From Spirosoma arboris (GTDB taxonomy: Bacteria > Bacteroidota > Bacteroidia > Cytophagales > Spirosomataceae): a stretch of 64,000 nucleotides of DNA. Numbering within the stretch: the first letter of the stretch is position 1; each line of letters opens with the position of its first letter. The position numbers and the translations under genes are program-made. Below the pieces are notes generated by a model, which made no database searches, was not told the DNA's origin, and was given only the letters and a program-made list of their open reading frames with translations. The stretch spans positions 620,001-684,000 of the forward strand of contig NZ_WPIN01000005.1 of NCBI RefSeq assembly GCF_009754945.1, read 5' to 3'. This document shows positions 18,730-28,479 of the stretch, one piece after another.

Positions 18730-19461
18730 ATGCAAAAGTTCTGGATTTTATATTTCGCATTATGGTTAAGCTGTGGACTAGTTTGGGCTCAGCAACAACC
18801 CGCTCTGTCATCTCCTCCCTATCCGACAAAGATATACCAAGTCAGGAAACCCAGCCGCGATGGTATCGGCAAACTATATCAGGGTCGAGAAATTGCCCAG
18901 GTCATGGGACACCTCGGGGCGTCGTGGCTCGAACGCCCGGAACGGGAACGGGAAGAACGTACCGACTTACTCCTAAAAGCCCTCAACCTAAAACCTACTG
19001 ACGTTGTTGCCGACATTGGCGCAGGAACCGGCTTTTTCACTTTTCTTGTGGCACCTGAATTACCTAGAGGCAAAGTATTAGCCGTTGATATTCAGCCTGA
19101 AATGATTGCTTACTTAAACGAAGGGAAAGCAAAACACAAAGCTGCTAACGTTGAACCTGTTCTGGGTACTGAATCAGATCCAAAATTAACGACGAATAGT
19201 ATTGATCTGGCCATTCTGATTGATGCCTACCATGAGTTTTCGTATCCCCGCGAAATGATGCAGCATATTGCGTCGGCCTTAAAACCGGGCGGCAGAATCG
19301 TATTGGTCGAATACCGCGCCGAAGACCCCAACGTACCTATTAAAGAACTCCATAAACTAAGCGTCGCTCAAGCCACAAAGGAGATGAAAGTCGTAGGGCT
19401 AAACCTGTTAAAAAACGATGATCGGCTCCCCCAGCAACATATCATGTTTTTCGGAAAGTAA
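18730..19461 (+). CDS. Class I SAM-dependent methyltransferase with signal peptide
   Basis: The product is 243 residues from ATG 18730. Residues 1-20 (MQKFWILYFALWLSCGLVWA) look like a signal peptide. The catalytic fold follows, with SAM motif I VADIGAGTGFFTF, acidic VDIQPEM, and IDLAILIDAYHEF. An exported SAM enzyme is puzzling because SAM is cytosolic, although similar predicted proteins are found in Bacteroidota and Planctomycetes. The in-frame start at 18673 would add basic residues and weaken, but not remove, the hydrophobic segment. Confidence 0.82.
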   Translation: MQKFWILYFALWLSCGLVWAQQQPALSSPPYPTKIYQVRKPSRDGIGKLYQGREIAQVMGHLGASWLERPEREREERTDLLLKALNLKPTDVVADIGAGTGFFTFLVAPELPRGKVLAVDIQPEMIAYLNEGKAKHKAANVEPVLGTESDPKLTTNSIDLAILIDAYHEFSYPREMMQHIASALKPGGRIVLVEYRAEDPNVPIKELHKLSVAQATKEMKVVGLNLLKNDDRLPQQHIMFFGK

Positions 19462-19551
19462 GGATGGCCACCTAATTTTCTTTAACTGATTACAACCGTT
19501 CGGTCTGAGTTAGAATCTTTTAGGAAAATCTCTACTCATAGCCTGATTCGT

Positions 19552-20361
19552 ATGCGCGCTTTCTACTTTTTCATTGGAGTCATACTCTTTTTATCGGCCT
19601 GTCAGGATAGTAATGAGGCTCAACCAGCCGATACGCCCGTGCAGTCACTCGCTGATTTACCGAACGAGTATCAACTGATTCTGAATGGCAGTTCGGTGGC
19701 AGGCCGACTAAAAAGTGAAACCCATATCGGGCAGTTAAGTGGCGAATGGCGTTACAACCAACAGGGCAAATTAGCAGAAGGACGACGATATAAGTCAGGA
19801 CAAATTACGACAGCCGATCAATATCGATACAATGCTGCTGGACAGTTACGTTATGTGCAACACTTTACTAATGGTTGTGCCTTTTCAAGCCTTTCTACTT
19901 GCAGCGGGCCTATCACATGGATAAGTTACGATGAAATCGATACCGACAATGCTGGCCGTATTCAGGAGAGCCGTACATTTCTGAAGCAGTCGGGACAATG
20001 GGAATTGCAGAGTATAACTGCATATGAGTACGATAATCAAAACCAGCCGCTGAAGGTGTTGCATTACGATAGCATGCGTAAATTAGGCTCAACTCAGGAA
20101 TTTACGTACGACAATAAAGGCAACGTCATTTTGCTACGGGAGCTGAACATGACAGCGACACCCGACTTCGCTGACCGGACATTCCAATACAACTACGACC
20201 AGGGATTAAACCCGTATGCGGGCACTGTACACTATATCTCTCCTTTTTTCTCAAGTCGACACATGCAACACACCGCTGGTACAACTTATGAATATACGGC
20301 TAACGGTTATCCTGCCCGTATTCGTCAAAATAACCTGGTAACGGAGTTGACGTATTACTGA
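19552..20361 (+). CDS. Lipoprotein with YD-repeat-like segments
   Basis: A 269-residue lipoprotein. The lipobox LSAC sits at about residue 16. The body holds repeating Tyr/Asp-rich units (YRYNAAGQLRYVQ, YEYDNQNQPLKVL, FTYDNKGNVILL, YEYTANGYPARI) like RHS/YD repeats, which form beta-sheet shells or fibres. No toxin domain is present. Its function is unknown. Confidence 0.75.
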   Translation: MRAFYFFIGVILFLSACQDSNEAQPADTPVQSLADLPNEYQLILNGSSVAGRLKSETHIGQLSGEWRYNQQGKLAEGRRYKSGQITTADQYRYNAAGQLRYVQHFTNGCAFSSLSTCSGPITWISYDEIDTDNAGRIQESRTFLKQSGQWELQSITAYEYDNQNQPLKVLHYDSMRKLGSTQEFTYDNKGNVILLRELNMTATPDFADRTFQYNYDQGLNPYAGTVHYISPFFSSRHMQHTAGTTYEYTANGYPARIRQNNLVTELTYY

Positions 20362-20397
20362 TTTTCGAATCAGCTATTGGTACCGTAATTATACACG

Positions 20398-22062
20398 CTA
20401 CTGTCCAGCCAATTTACTCTTCCTGAACCCATAGGAGAAATAAATCACCAGGCCAATAATCAGCCATATACCAAAAATCTTCCAGTTGCTGGCCCCTAAC
20501 TCCGTCATCAGATAGAGGTTGGTCAATATACCAATTACGGGTAGCAACGAGAAATTGTACCGGAATCCCTGTACGGCTAGCAGAGCCCAGGTGGCCCAGA
20601 ATACCACCAGCAGCGGTTTTTCTTCCAGCGTTTGCACTAAGCCATCTTTTGTCAACACATAGGCTAGCACAGCCAGCAAGACCACGCCAATAATGTATTT
20701 GCCATTAATATAAGGCACCTTAAACTTCGATTGGGCTGTCAGTCCCTGTGCGTCCAAATACAGAATTCCTGCACAGACCAGAATAAAGGCAAAAAATGTC
20801 CCTACGCTAGTCAGATCCACAAAGGTTTTTAGGTCCATAAACAAAGAAGGGACCGCCACGATGATGCCTGTAACAATGGTTGCAAACGAAGGCGTTTTGA
20901 ATTTGGGGTGAACTTTCGAAAAGCGTTTCCAGAGCAGGCCATCGCGGCTCATGGTCATCCAGATACGTGGCTGCCCGAGCTGATACACCAGCAACGCACT
21001 TGTAATGGCCACAACCGCACTGACTGAAATCACTCCAGCCACAAAATCAAGGTTTACTTTCTGAAACACGTAAGCCAATGGATCACTTACACCTAACTCC
21101 TTATAGTTGACCATACCGGTCAATACGAGCGTAATCAGTACGTATAGAATGGTGCAGATACCCAGGCAATAGAGCATAGCGCGGGGCAAATCACGTTGGG
21201 GATTTTTACACTCTTCGGCAGTGGTTGAAATAGAATCGAAGCCGATAAAAGCAAAAAACACAGAAGCTACCCCGCTTAATACACCCGATACGCCATTCGG
21301 TGCAAACGGCGACCAGTTTGCCGGTTTCACATAGAAAGCGCCAACACCAATAACCAGACCGATTACAGCCAATTTGAGCACAACCAAAATATTACTCGCC
21401 GTGCGAGATTCCTTAATGCCTATATACACCAATGCGGTAATTAGCACGGTAATCGCGCCAGCAGGCAGATTAGCAATCACTTTCAGGTCACCAAACATGG
21501 GTGCATTCGCGTATGCCTCAGCTAACAAACGCGTGTTTTCAGGTAAGGTCGTGATAGCAGTACCCGCCTGTTTGGTTTGTTGCACCAGTTCGAAAGCACG
21601 GGCTGCCGTGCCGTAGTCAGTTGCAAAGTATTTGGGAAACGTGATCCCAAATCCGCTGAGCATAGATGTAAAATACTCCGACCACGAAATGGCGACAACC
21701 ATGTTGCTGACGGCATATTCCAGAATAAGCGCCCAGCCGATGATCCACGCAAAAATTTCCCCAAATGCCACATATGCATATGTGTAGGCGCTACCACTCA
21801 CAGGAACTGTACTAGCGAATTGTGCATAGCTAAGGGCAGTGAATACGCACGCAATAGCTGTAAACACAAACAATAAGGATACAGCCGGACCACCGTTATA
21901 ACTTGCCAGCCCAATCGTGCTGAAAATCCCGGCCCCAATAATAGCCGCAATGCCAAACGAAGTCAGGTCGCGGACTCCCAATGTCTTAACCAGCTTACTT
22001 GATTCACCTTCGGCAGCATCACTTAGGATTTGGGTTACGGTCTTTTTGCGAAAAAGGGACAT
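20398..22062 (-). CDS. APC family amino-acid permease (cationic amino acid transporter-like)
   Basis: The 554-residue inner-membrane transporter has 12-14 predicted helices. The first helix carries the APC signature IAAIIGAGIFSTIG. PVSGSAYTYAYVAFGE and FIGFDSISTTAEECKNPQRDLP are typical of the CAT/YfnA group, which import basic or neutral amino acids. The substrate is not decidable here. It is monocistronic, convergent with the YD-repeat lipoprotein gene with only 36 bases between. Confidence 0.9.
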   Translation of the reverse strand: MSLFRKKTVTQILSDAAEGESSKLVKTLGVRDLTSFGIAAIIGAGIFSTIGLASYNGGPAVSLLFVFTAIACVFTALSYAQFASTVPVSGSAYTYAYVAFGEIFAWIIGWALILEYAVSNMVVAISWSEYFTSMLSGFGITFPKYFATDYGTAARAFELVQQTKQAGTAITTLPENTRLLAEAYANAPMFGDLKVIANLPAGAITVLITALVYIGIKESRTASNILVVLKLAVIGLVIGVGAFYVKPANWSPFAPNGVSGVLSGVASVFFAFIGFDSISTTAEECKNPQRDLPRAMLYCLGICTILYVLITLVLTGMVNYKELGVSDPLAYVFQKVNLDFVAGVISVSAVVAITSALLVYQLGQPRIWMTMSRDGLLWKRFSKVHPKFKTPSFATIVTGIIVAVPSLFMDLKTFVDLTSVGTFFAFILVCAGILYLDAQGLTAQSKFKVPYINGKYIIGVVLLAVLAYVLTKDGLVQTLEEKPLLVVFWATWALLAVQGFRYNFSLLPVIGILTNLYLMTELGASNWKIFGIWLIIGLVIYFSYGFRKSKLAGQ

Positions 22063-22689
22063 AAAAGAGAGGAAGAAAACGGTGTCTATTGATGTTAAAC
22101 AGCTAAAATAGAAATTCTTTCTGGTTCCTCAATAAGCCGAAAATCGTCTCCCTGCGCAATAGGCCAGCGAAAGACATTGCTAAAAGCAGTCCTTAAACAG
22201 TCAGCTCTGCTTATAGTTAATGCTTTAGTAATCAATTTCTATTTATAACAGCCACAGGTTATTTAAAGTGGATGCCTCGTTGACAGTAGGTACCTGATGC
22301 CATGTCAACTTATTCTGGCGGTTTAAGCTGTAAAAATGTCGGCATTAATGCCCTATTAACCACCTGTTAACCAGTCATTAATTTACCATATATATCCTTG
22401 TACATAGTTTTGTAAAACTTAAAAGTATTAGATAGTAATATGAAAAGCGAGTGAACTATGTTAGCTCGCTTTTTTGTGATCAACCATCACTACAAATCCA
22501 GATGCAATACGTCTGGATAGTATGCCCTCTCCCCAACTAAGCCGTTTCCTAATAGCGTATTGACTGTGTCATTAACGGGCGTTGATCGGCCAGGCAGAGA
22601 CATTTCTGGTTTTAATCTGTTAGGTTTACATTCGCCTTATGCCAATTAGCCATTGGCTGTCGTTTATTGTTCAGTATTACCAGTAAACT
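22063..22689. other. 627-base gap with an orphan terminator and a possible small RNA
   Basis: The gap lies between two divergent gene starts. It holds a terminator (22443-22475) preceded by a -7-like box TAGTTTTG (22405-22412), which would give an RNA of only ~60 bases. A 22-codon ORF starts at 22302 but has no supporting feature. The rest has no recognisable gene. Confidence 0.4.
22443..22475 (+). terminator. Orphan intrinsic terminator
   Basis: The stem AAAAGCGAG pairs with CTCGCTTTT across a 13-base loop, followed by T residues. No annotated gene on the plus strand ends upstream of it within 2 kb, so it implies an unrecognised transcript. Confidence 0.7.
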
Positions 22690-23607
22690 ATGTCCATCCG
22701 GGTTCAAAATCTTACGAAACTATATAAACAGCAGCGGGCTGTCGATCAGATTTCACTAACGGTTGAGCCGGGCGAAATTGTCGGCTTTCTTGGCCCGAAC
22801 GGTGCGGGAAAATCAACAACAATGAAGATTGCCACAGGTTACCTCTCCCCTACCGAAGGAACAGTGGAAGTGAATGGCTTCGATGTTCGAACGCATTCTA
22901 TAGATGTTCGCCGGAGTGTTGGGTATTTGCCGGAGCACAACCCACTTTATCTGGATCTATACATAAAAGAATACCTGCGTTTTGCAGGCTCCCTGCATGG
23001 CTTACGCAGCTCCGATCTGAGTCGGCGTATTGGCGATATGATCGAACTGGTTGGGTTGGGGCACGAGCAGCACAAACGCATTGGGCAATTATCGAAAGGA
23101 TATCGCCAGCGTGTTGGTCTGGCTCAGGCATTGCTGCACAATCCCCCCGTTCTCATTCTCGACGAACCTACAACCGGTCTCGATCCTAATCAGTTGGCTG
23201 AAATCAGGCAGGTTATCCGTGAGGCCGGCCGCGACAAAACGGTTTTGTTCTCAACGCACATTATGCAGGAAGTCGAAGCTATTTGCGACCGTGTTGTCAT
23301 TATCAACCGAGGTAAGATTGTAGCCGATGGCCCACTGAGTCAACTCAGAAGTGCCCCCGCCAGGGAGGGTTTAGTTGTTATCGCTGAATTTGAGGGAAAC
23401 CTGGCAGAGCCCGGAGTGTTAGTCTCTCTGCCGGGTGTGGAGCGGGTAGAGCCCTTAGAACATGGCCTGTACCGAATTACAGCTGCCTCTAACACTGATT
23501 TACGAGCTGCGATCTTCCGTCTTGCCGCCGACCAGAATCTAACGCTGGTGGGACTACGTCAGCAGGAAAACTCGCTGGAGACTATTTTTAAGGAGTTGAC
23601 AAAATAA
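22690..23607 (+). CDS. gldA: ABC transporter ATPase, gliding motility GldA type
   Basis: A 305-residue ATPase with Walker A GPNGAGKSTTMK, signature LSKGYRQRVGLAQALLHNP and Walker B VLILDEPTTGLDPNQ, followed by a C-terminal regulatory part. The overall pattern (MSIRVQNLTKLYKQQRAVDQISLTVEPGEIVGFL...) matches GldA, which works with the permeases GldF and GldG in Bacteroidota. Those permease genes are not next to it. A general ABC-2 export role cannot be excluded. Confidence 0.85.
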   Translation: MSIRVQNLTKLYKQQRAVDQISLTVEPGEIVGFLGPNGAGKSTTMKIATGYLSPTEGTVEVNGFDVRTHSIDVRRSVGYLPEHNPLYLDLYIKEYLRFAGSLHGLRSSDLSRRIGDMIELVGLGHEQHKRIGQLSKGYRQRVGLAQALLHNPPVLILDEPTTGLDPNQLAEIRQVIREAGRDKTVLFSTHIMQEVEAICDRVVIINRGKIVADGPLSQLRSAPAREGLVVIAEFEGNLAEPGVLVSLPGVERVEPLEHGLYRITAASNTDLRAAIFRLAADQNLTLVGLRQQENSLETIFKELTK

Positions 23608-23609
23608 TG

Positions 23610-23672
23610 CGGGTGGAAAGCCGCGATTGGTACAGGCTAATTTTTTAGCTACCAATCGTGGGTTTCCACCCG
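23610..23672. terminator. Hairpin between convergent gldA and DUF4136 genes
   Basis: The arms pair over CGGGTGGAAA, CGATTGGTA and GCTAA with a few internal mismatches and a short T-rich centre. It starts three bases after the gldA stop and probably serves both strands. Confidence 0.75.
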
Positions 23673-23686
23673 AATTATTTTTATAC

Positions 23687-24220
23687 CTACTTCACTGTCG
23701 CCATTAGCGGGTATTGGTCAAAGATAGACCGGACAATACCTTTGAAGTAGTTATTCTTGAAGTTCTGATTACGCATCATCTTCGAGGCATACCCTTTCCA
23801 GATAACCTGATACGATTCAGCATCAATAAGCGAAATCATCAGCGTACCTTCGTCAAGGTTATAATCGATACGTTTATACGTAGCGTCATCATCTTCGCGC
23901 ACTACCCAATCTTTAATGACGGGCTGCTGATAACCGCGGAAACGCAGATCAGACCGGAAGATGTTATACGAGATCAATAGGTTCGGAGCGCGGTTACTGA
24001 CCCGGTACCCTCGTGCTTCCATCTGGTGTCGAATTGCATCCTGAATATCGGAGCAGAGAAGCGTCGAATCGACGAATTCGCACTCTAGAAAATTAAAGGA
24101 TTCGTAGTTTTTAAAATGGCCTTCGTAGCTATAGTCATGCTCAACAAATAGCCTGCTCGACGAACAGCCCGCCATAACGATAGCAGATAGCACAAACAAA
24201 ATACCAATGCACTTTTTCAT
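23687..24220 (-). CDS. DUF4136 lipoprotein
   Basis: A 177-residue protein with lipobox VMAGC (residues 15-19). It matches the DUF4136 pattern: early Y..FNFLEC, AIRHQMEARGYRVSNRAPNLLISYNI, and LMISLIDAESYQVIWKGYA near the C-terminus. This is an envelope lipoprotein family of unknown function. Confidence 0.85.
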   Translation of the reverse strand: MKKCIGILFVLSAIVMAGCSSSRLFVEHDYSYEGHFKNYESFNFLECEFVDSTLLCSDIQDAIRHQMEARGYRVSNRAPNLLISYNIFRSDLRFRGYQQPVIKDWVVREDDDATYKRIDYNLDEGTLMISLIDAESYQVIWKGYASKMMRNQNFKNNYFKGIVRSIFDQYPLMATVK

Positions 24221-24340
24221 ACTCCAGTTTGTAAAGGTTTTTAATGATATACTAGAATGAGTTAATAGTGAGAGTATCCTTTGGGGTCGAACTCAAATAT
24301 AGTCGTAATTGTTTGGCAAACAATACCGTATGGCCAAATT

Positions 24341-25381
24341 TTAATTCTTATTTAGCCCCCGGTAAAACTCCAGTCCCCGGCGCATTTCGGCAGGTGTTAC
24401 GTGCACATCAAACGCACAACTACCCGGCCCGTCGAGCAAGGACATGCGTACTTCCCGACCGCGATTCTTTTTGTCCTGTAGTGTCAACGCTAGTACAGGT
24501 TCAACATCCTCATCGGCAAGGCGTACGTTTCCATATACGGCAAATATGTATTCTTCGATTTGTGTCAGGAGGTCCTGATCAATCATCTTTTTCTGAAAAG
24601 CCATAAAGGCTTCGGCAACCATACCAACAGCAATGGCTTCGCCATGTAAAAGTCGCTTGCGCGGTTGCGTCAGAAAATACGTTTCAACAGCGTGGCCCAG
24701 TGTATGACCAAAATTGAGGATCTTACGCAATCCTTTCTCGGTTGGGTCTTCGGCAACAACCCGCTGCTTAACGGCCACCGAGTGGGCGACCAATGTTGGC
24801 CAATCCTGCTCATCAAGATCACGCCGACGAATCTCATCCCACATGATCGCATCGGCAATAAGGCAGTGTTTAATGATTTCGGCGAATCCTGACCGAAGCT
24901 CCCGCTCAGGTAGCGTTGTTAGAAAGGACGGATCGATCAAAACGGTGTTGGGCTGCTGAAATACCCCAATGTGGTTTTTGAAACCCCGGAAATCAATACC
25001 AAGCTTACCACCTACACTGGCATCCACCTGTGCCAGCAACGTAGTTGGTATCTGAACAAAGGCAATGCCCCGCTTATAGGTAGCCGCGCAAAAGCCACCC
25101 ATATCGCCAATAACGCCACCACCCAGGTTAAGCACCAGCGCATGCCGATCGAAATTAGCCCGTGTCAGGGCATCCCAGATTAGCTCACAGGTAGCAATGT
25201 GCTTCTGCTCCTCGCCCGCCTTAATCCGAACAAGCGTATGCTTCGGCAATATTGTTTTCAACTCCGGGTAACAAAACCGGAATGTATGGTTATCGGCAAT
25301 GACAGCAATGGCCGAAAAATCGTAAGACTCCAGAAAAGCGGGCAGGCTTTCGGTAAGGGGGGCGATGGTTACTGTTGACAT
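24341..25381 (-). CDS. aroB: 3-dehydroquinate synthase
   Basis: This 346-residue enzyme carries out the second step of the shikimate pathway, turning DAHP into 3-dehydroquinate with NAD and zinc. Visible family blocks are ALVLNLGGGVIGDMGGFCAA, KRGIAFVQIPTTLLAQVDAS, VGGKLGIDFRGFKNHIG and the metal-site HTLGHAVE. ATG 25381 fits family length; the frame extends 16 codons further. It is divergent from the MFS gene, with a short gap containing the inverted repeat CCGTA-N4-TACGG (25383-25396). Confidence 0.95.
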   Translation of the reverse strand: MSTVTIAPLTESLPAFLESYDFSAIAVIADNHTFRFCYPELKTILPKHTLVRIKAGEEQKHIATCELIWDALTRANFDRHALVLNLGGGVIGDMGGFCAATYKRGIAFVQIPTTLLAQVDASVGGKLGIDFRGFKNHIGVFQQPNTVLIDPSFLTTLPERELRSGFAEIIKHCLIADAIMWDEIRRRDLDEQDWPTLVAHSVAVKQRVVAEDPTEKGLRKILNFGHTLGHAVETYFLTQPRKRLLHGEAIAVGMVAEAFMAFQKKMIDQDLLTQIEEYIFAVYGNVRLADEDVEPVLALTLQDKKNRGREVRMSLLDGPGSCAFDVHVTPAEMRRGLEFYRGLNKN

Positions 25382-25468
25382 ACCGTAAAAGTACGGCAGT
25401 TGTCGGTTGGCAAAAAAATAGGAAGGCAAGTATTTTTTATTGTATTCTTGTATTTCCCTTCTCCATTC

Positions 25469-26710
25469 ATGAACGTTCGCTACCGGGTTCTATCGGGTTT
25501 ATTCCTGCTGTCAACCATCACCTACCTCGACCGCGTTTGCATGAACGTAGTCAGCAAGTATGTAAAAACGGATCTGCACCTCGACAATCAGCAGCTCGGC
25601 TGGATTTTGGGGGCTTTCTCATTGTCCTATGCGCTCTTCGAAATACCAACTGGCTCTTTGGGCGATAGCATTGGTCCTCGCCGTGTGTTAACACGGGTTG
25701 TCTTGTGGTGGTCCGGGTTTACGGCACTCACCGGAACGGCGTTTAATTTCCTGTACCTACTGATTGTACGGTTCCTGTTTGGCATTGGTGAAGCCGGTGC
25801 CTATCCAAACGCATCTATCGTAATTGCCCGCTGGTTTCCGGCTGTTGAGGTAGGTCGGGCGCAATCGGTGATTTGGGCCGCCGGACGACTGGGTGGAGCA
25901 TTAACGCCCCTACTGGTGATTCCATTGGTTCACTGGGCTGGCTGGCGCTGGGCTTTTGCCATTCTGGGTCTACTAGGTGTCGTATGGGCCATTGGCTGGT
26001 ACCTCTGGTTTCGCGATGAACCATCTGAAAAATCGGGCATTAGTGCGGCCGAAGTGGAAGAAATTGAAACCGGTCGAAACATCAAACCGAACGACCATCG
26101 AATTCCCTGGACAACGATCATCAGCAACCCCGATTTATGGGCGCTGATGTTGATGTGCCACTTATTCTTCTACGGGTCGTACTTTTTCACAAACTGGTCA
26201 TCCGTTTATTTTCAGGAAGGACGCGGCCTGACCGAAGACCAGACCAAAAATTTCATTTCGCTCTCTTATTTCCTGGGTGCTGTTGGCTGTCTGGTTGGTG
26301 GTGTGTTGAGCGACGCACTCACCAAACGATATGGCCTAAAAATAGGTCGTCGTGCCGTGGGCGTGGGCGGGCTGGGGCTGTCGAGCTTATTTTTCCTATT
26401 ATCGGGATTGACTACCGATAATCAGATGGCAGGCTATCTGCTCGCCGTATGCGTGCTCACGAAAGATCTTGCTCTACCTGTGGCGTTTGCCGTGTGCGTC
26501 GATATTGGTCAACGGAACGCTGGAACGGTAGCAGGCTCGATGAATTTCGCAGGACAGTTGGGCGGTTTTTTCATCACAATCCTGTTTGGCATTATCGTGG
26601 AGCAAACCAAAAATTTCAATTACCCCCTGTTTATGATTGCAGGTTGTTTGATGGTAAGCGCTTTACTTTGGCTACGTATTGATCCAACGAAACCTGTGGC
26701 GATAAAATAG
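25469..26710 (+). CDS. MFS transporter, anion:cation symporter-like
   Basis: A 413-residue 12-helix transporter. It has the ACS-family pattern: TYLDRVCMNVV in helix 1, FSLSYALFEIPTGSLGDSIGPRR between helices 2 and 3, and FGIGEAGAYPNASIVIARWFP in helix 4. Relatives import sugar acids such as hexuronates or galactonate. The substrate is unknown here. ATG 25469 is the best start; upstream codons overlap the aroB promoter region. Confidence 0.88.
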   Translation: MNVRYRVLSGLFLLSTITYLDRVCMNVVSKYVKTDLHLDNQQLGWILGAFSLSYALFEIPTGSLGDSIGPRRVLTRVVLWWSGFTALTGTAFNFLYLLIVRFLFGIGEAGAYPNASIVIARWFPAVEVGRAQSVIWAAGRLGGALTPLLVIPLVHWAGWRWAFAILGLLGVVWAIGWYLWFRDEPSEKSGISAAEVEEIETGRNIKPNDHRIPWTTIISNPDLWALMLMCHLFFYGSYFFTNWSSVYFQEGRGLTEDQTKNFISLSYFLGAVGCLVGGVLSDALTKRYGLKIGRRAVGVGGLGLSSLFFLLSGLTTDNQMAGYLLAVCVLTKDLALPVAFAVCVDIGQRNAGTVAGSMNFAGQLGGFFITILFGIIVEQTKNFNYPLFMIAGCLMVSALLWLRIDPTKPVAIK

Positions 26711-26729
26711 TCAAATGAACCACGGTTTG

Positions 26730-27005
26730 TCAGGCTGTTCCATCTTTATAAAATCCGCCCATTTCTATCAGAGTATATAAAGTAGCCCCTAGTAAATCCG
26801 TCGCAGATTCATCATTGGTTACTACAATTGTATGATCTCCTTCCTGGTAAAGGCTAAAAATATCAACTTTATTAAGCGGGTTAGTCAGTAACCATTTGTC
26901 TGCTAAATAGCTAGCAGGAATACCTGTTCGTTGACGGACATGCTTAACTACTTCATTAATAGAAGGACATGCGTCATTAAAATACACTTCTCGGCTAATG
27001 ACCAT
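26730..27005 (-). CDS. Small protein of unknown function
   Basis: A 91-residue soluble protein (MVISREVYFNDACPSINEVV...). I recognise no domain. The alternating pattern and central DHTIVVTNDES suggest a small mixed alpha/beta fold. It lies downstream of the kelch lipoprotein gene on the same strand (65-base gap) and converges with the MFS gene 19 bases away. The length and codon use look genuine, but the call rests on the open frame alone. Confidence 0.5.
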   Translation of the reverse strand: MVISREVYFNDACPSINEVVKHVRQRTGIPASYLADKWLLTNPLNKVDIFSLYQEGDHTIVVTNDESATDLLGATLYTLIEMGGFYKDGTA

Positions 27006-27070
27006 TGGGTTTAGTTCGATTATTGACTGATTATAGAACTCGGATTTACTAATTCATTCCAGATACTAGG

Positions 27071-28102
27071 CTAGTTGGTACTCGTATCCTGTTCGATAGT
27101 TGGGTCAAACTCCCAGAGGTCATCAAAGCTGGTCGTACCGTTGCTGCCAGTTGTGATATATCCCTTACCATTTATCGCGAAACCAAACGCATATGACCGG
27201 GTACCCCCTTCAAAAACACCATATTCAGCCCAACTGTCTGTATCCGGATTATATTGCCAGACGGTTGTACCGGTATCTCCAGATGTTATGTAGCCTCGTG
27301 AGCCAATCGCAAAACCCACTCCATAACTACGAGCCACATATTCTCCATTATCAGTATCGAACTCGTCTTTCTCAATCCATAAATCCTGAGCGGGGTCATA
27401 GGCCCACCAATCGGTTAAAGACGCCCCATTTGTACCCGTACCGACATAGGCAATGTTGTTAATAATGAAACTAACAGCCCCTAATCGTTTTCCACCACCA
27501 AAACTCACCGCTTTCTCCCATGTACCTTCTGCCGGGTCATAGGTCCAGAAATCTTTTAGATAATTCCCATCGTAACCCGTGCCAACGAAGCCTTTGTTGT
27601 TAATTGAAAAAGACACAGCGTTTCGTCGGGCTGTTCCTGCGAAGTCGGCAATTTGATTCCACGTGTTAGTGGTTGGGTCAAACTCCCAAAAGTCTCTCAA
27701 TAGAGTGCTATTGGCGTTTATACCCGTACCAACGTAGCCTTTGGTACCCACAGCGAAACCAACCGCCGAGTTTCGGGTAGAACCACCAAAATCGGCTACC
27801 TGAGTCCACGCGTTACTGGCTTGATTATAGGCCCAGAAGTCTTTCAATAACTCGTTTGTTGCGGTGGTACCCGTGCCGATATAGGTTATGTTCCCAATAA
27901 CAAAGCCAGTTGCGGCACTACGCCCAACCCCATCGAGGTCAGACCGGGTTTGCCAGTCGCCCAATGTGGTGACATCCGTGTTGGAGCAACTCACTAATAA
28001 CGCTGTCCAGCCAAGGCAAATAAGTAGAAGAACTTGGTCGATTATCGTATGCCTGGATACGGCTGTTGGTTGAGTAAAGAAATGGAGTACGCGAAAACTC
28101 AT
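27071..28102 (-). CDS. Kelch-repeat lipoprotein
   Basis: A 343-residue protein. A hydrophobic segment ends in lipobox LVSC at about residue 39, after an unusually long N-terminal stretch. It is followed by six kelch-like units of about 48 residues, each with a G(Y/F)VGTG-type strand and DFW.(Y/F)(D/N)P..N.W motif, giving one beta-propeller. It is probably a surface protein with a binding role. No galactose-oxidase copper residues are evident. Confidence 0.85.
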   Translation of the reverse strand: MSFRVLHFFTQPTAVSRHTIIDQVLLLICLGWTALLVSCSNTDVTTLGDWQTRSDLDGVGRSAATGFVIGNITYIGTGTTATNELLKDFWAYNQASNAWTQVADFGGSTRNSAVGFAVGTKGYVGTGINANSTLLRDFWEFDPTTNTWNQIADFAGTARRNAVSFSINNKGFVGTGYDGNYLKDFWTYDPAEGTWEKAVSFGGGKRLGAVSFIINNIAYVGTGTNGASLTDWWAYDPAQDLWIEKDEFDTDNGEYVARSYGVGFAIGSRGYITSGDTGTTVWQYNPDTDSWAEYGVFEGGTRSYAFGFAINGKGYITTGSNGTTSFDDLWEFDPTIEQDTSTN

Positions 28103-28374
28103 AGGACTAAAAGAGAAAGTTTCATCAGGTGATGACAGCCTCGTCCACAGCTACGTTTAGAAACCATATTGGGTTAAGTTGACGCTTCGAATGGTCTGTC
28201 TATTTTCGAATACGAGGTTATTAAACCCAACGTTGCAGCTCAAAAGGGGCAAATTGGCGCGTTTAAGCTATTTTAACAGAATGTACCAATGTAGATACTG
28301 GATGTATAAATAAAGAAGAGAAGCAAAACTCTAACTGAGCTATTACGTCGCCATCAGCGCTTTACGATTTCGGT
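28103..28374. other. Gap upstream of the kelch gene
   Basis: With the hairpin that follows, this forms a 377-base gap between two minus-strand genes. It is presumed to hold the kelch gene promoter. I see no other coding or repeat signal. Confidence 0.4.
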
Positions 28375-28423
28375 AAAAACACAAAAAGTGGCGACATATT
28401 ATGCCGCCACTTTTTGTGTTTTT
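28375..28423 (-). terminator. Terminator downstream of the aminotransferase gene
   Basis: A perfect 19-bp stem (28375-28393 with 28405-28423) contains A/T runs at its base and GTGGCG at its top, with an 11-base loop. On the minus strand it follows the aminotransferase stop codon and ends in T residues. Confidence 0.85.
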
Positions 28424-28479
28424 ACTTTATAAACAAGCGGGTTTCCACGGCAACTGCCGACCGACCGCTTTACTCTCGA

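Noticed and set aside
22302..22370. 22-codon ORF in the gap before gldA
   Set aside because: No conserved start context, domain or codon bias; too short to support.
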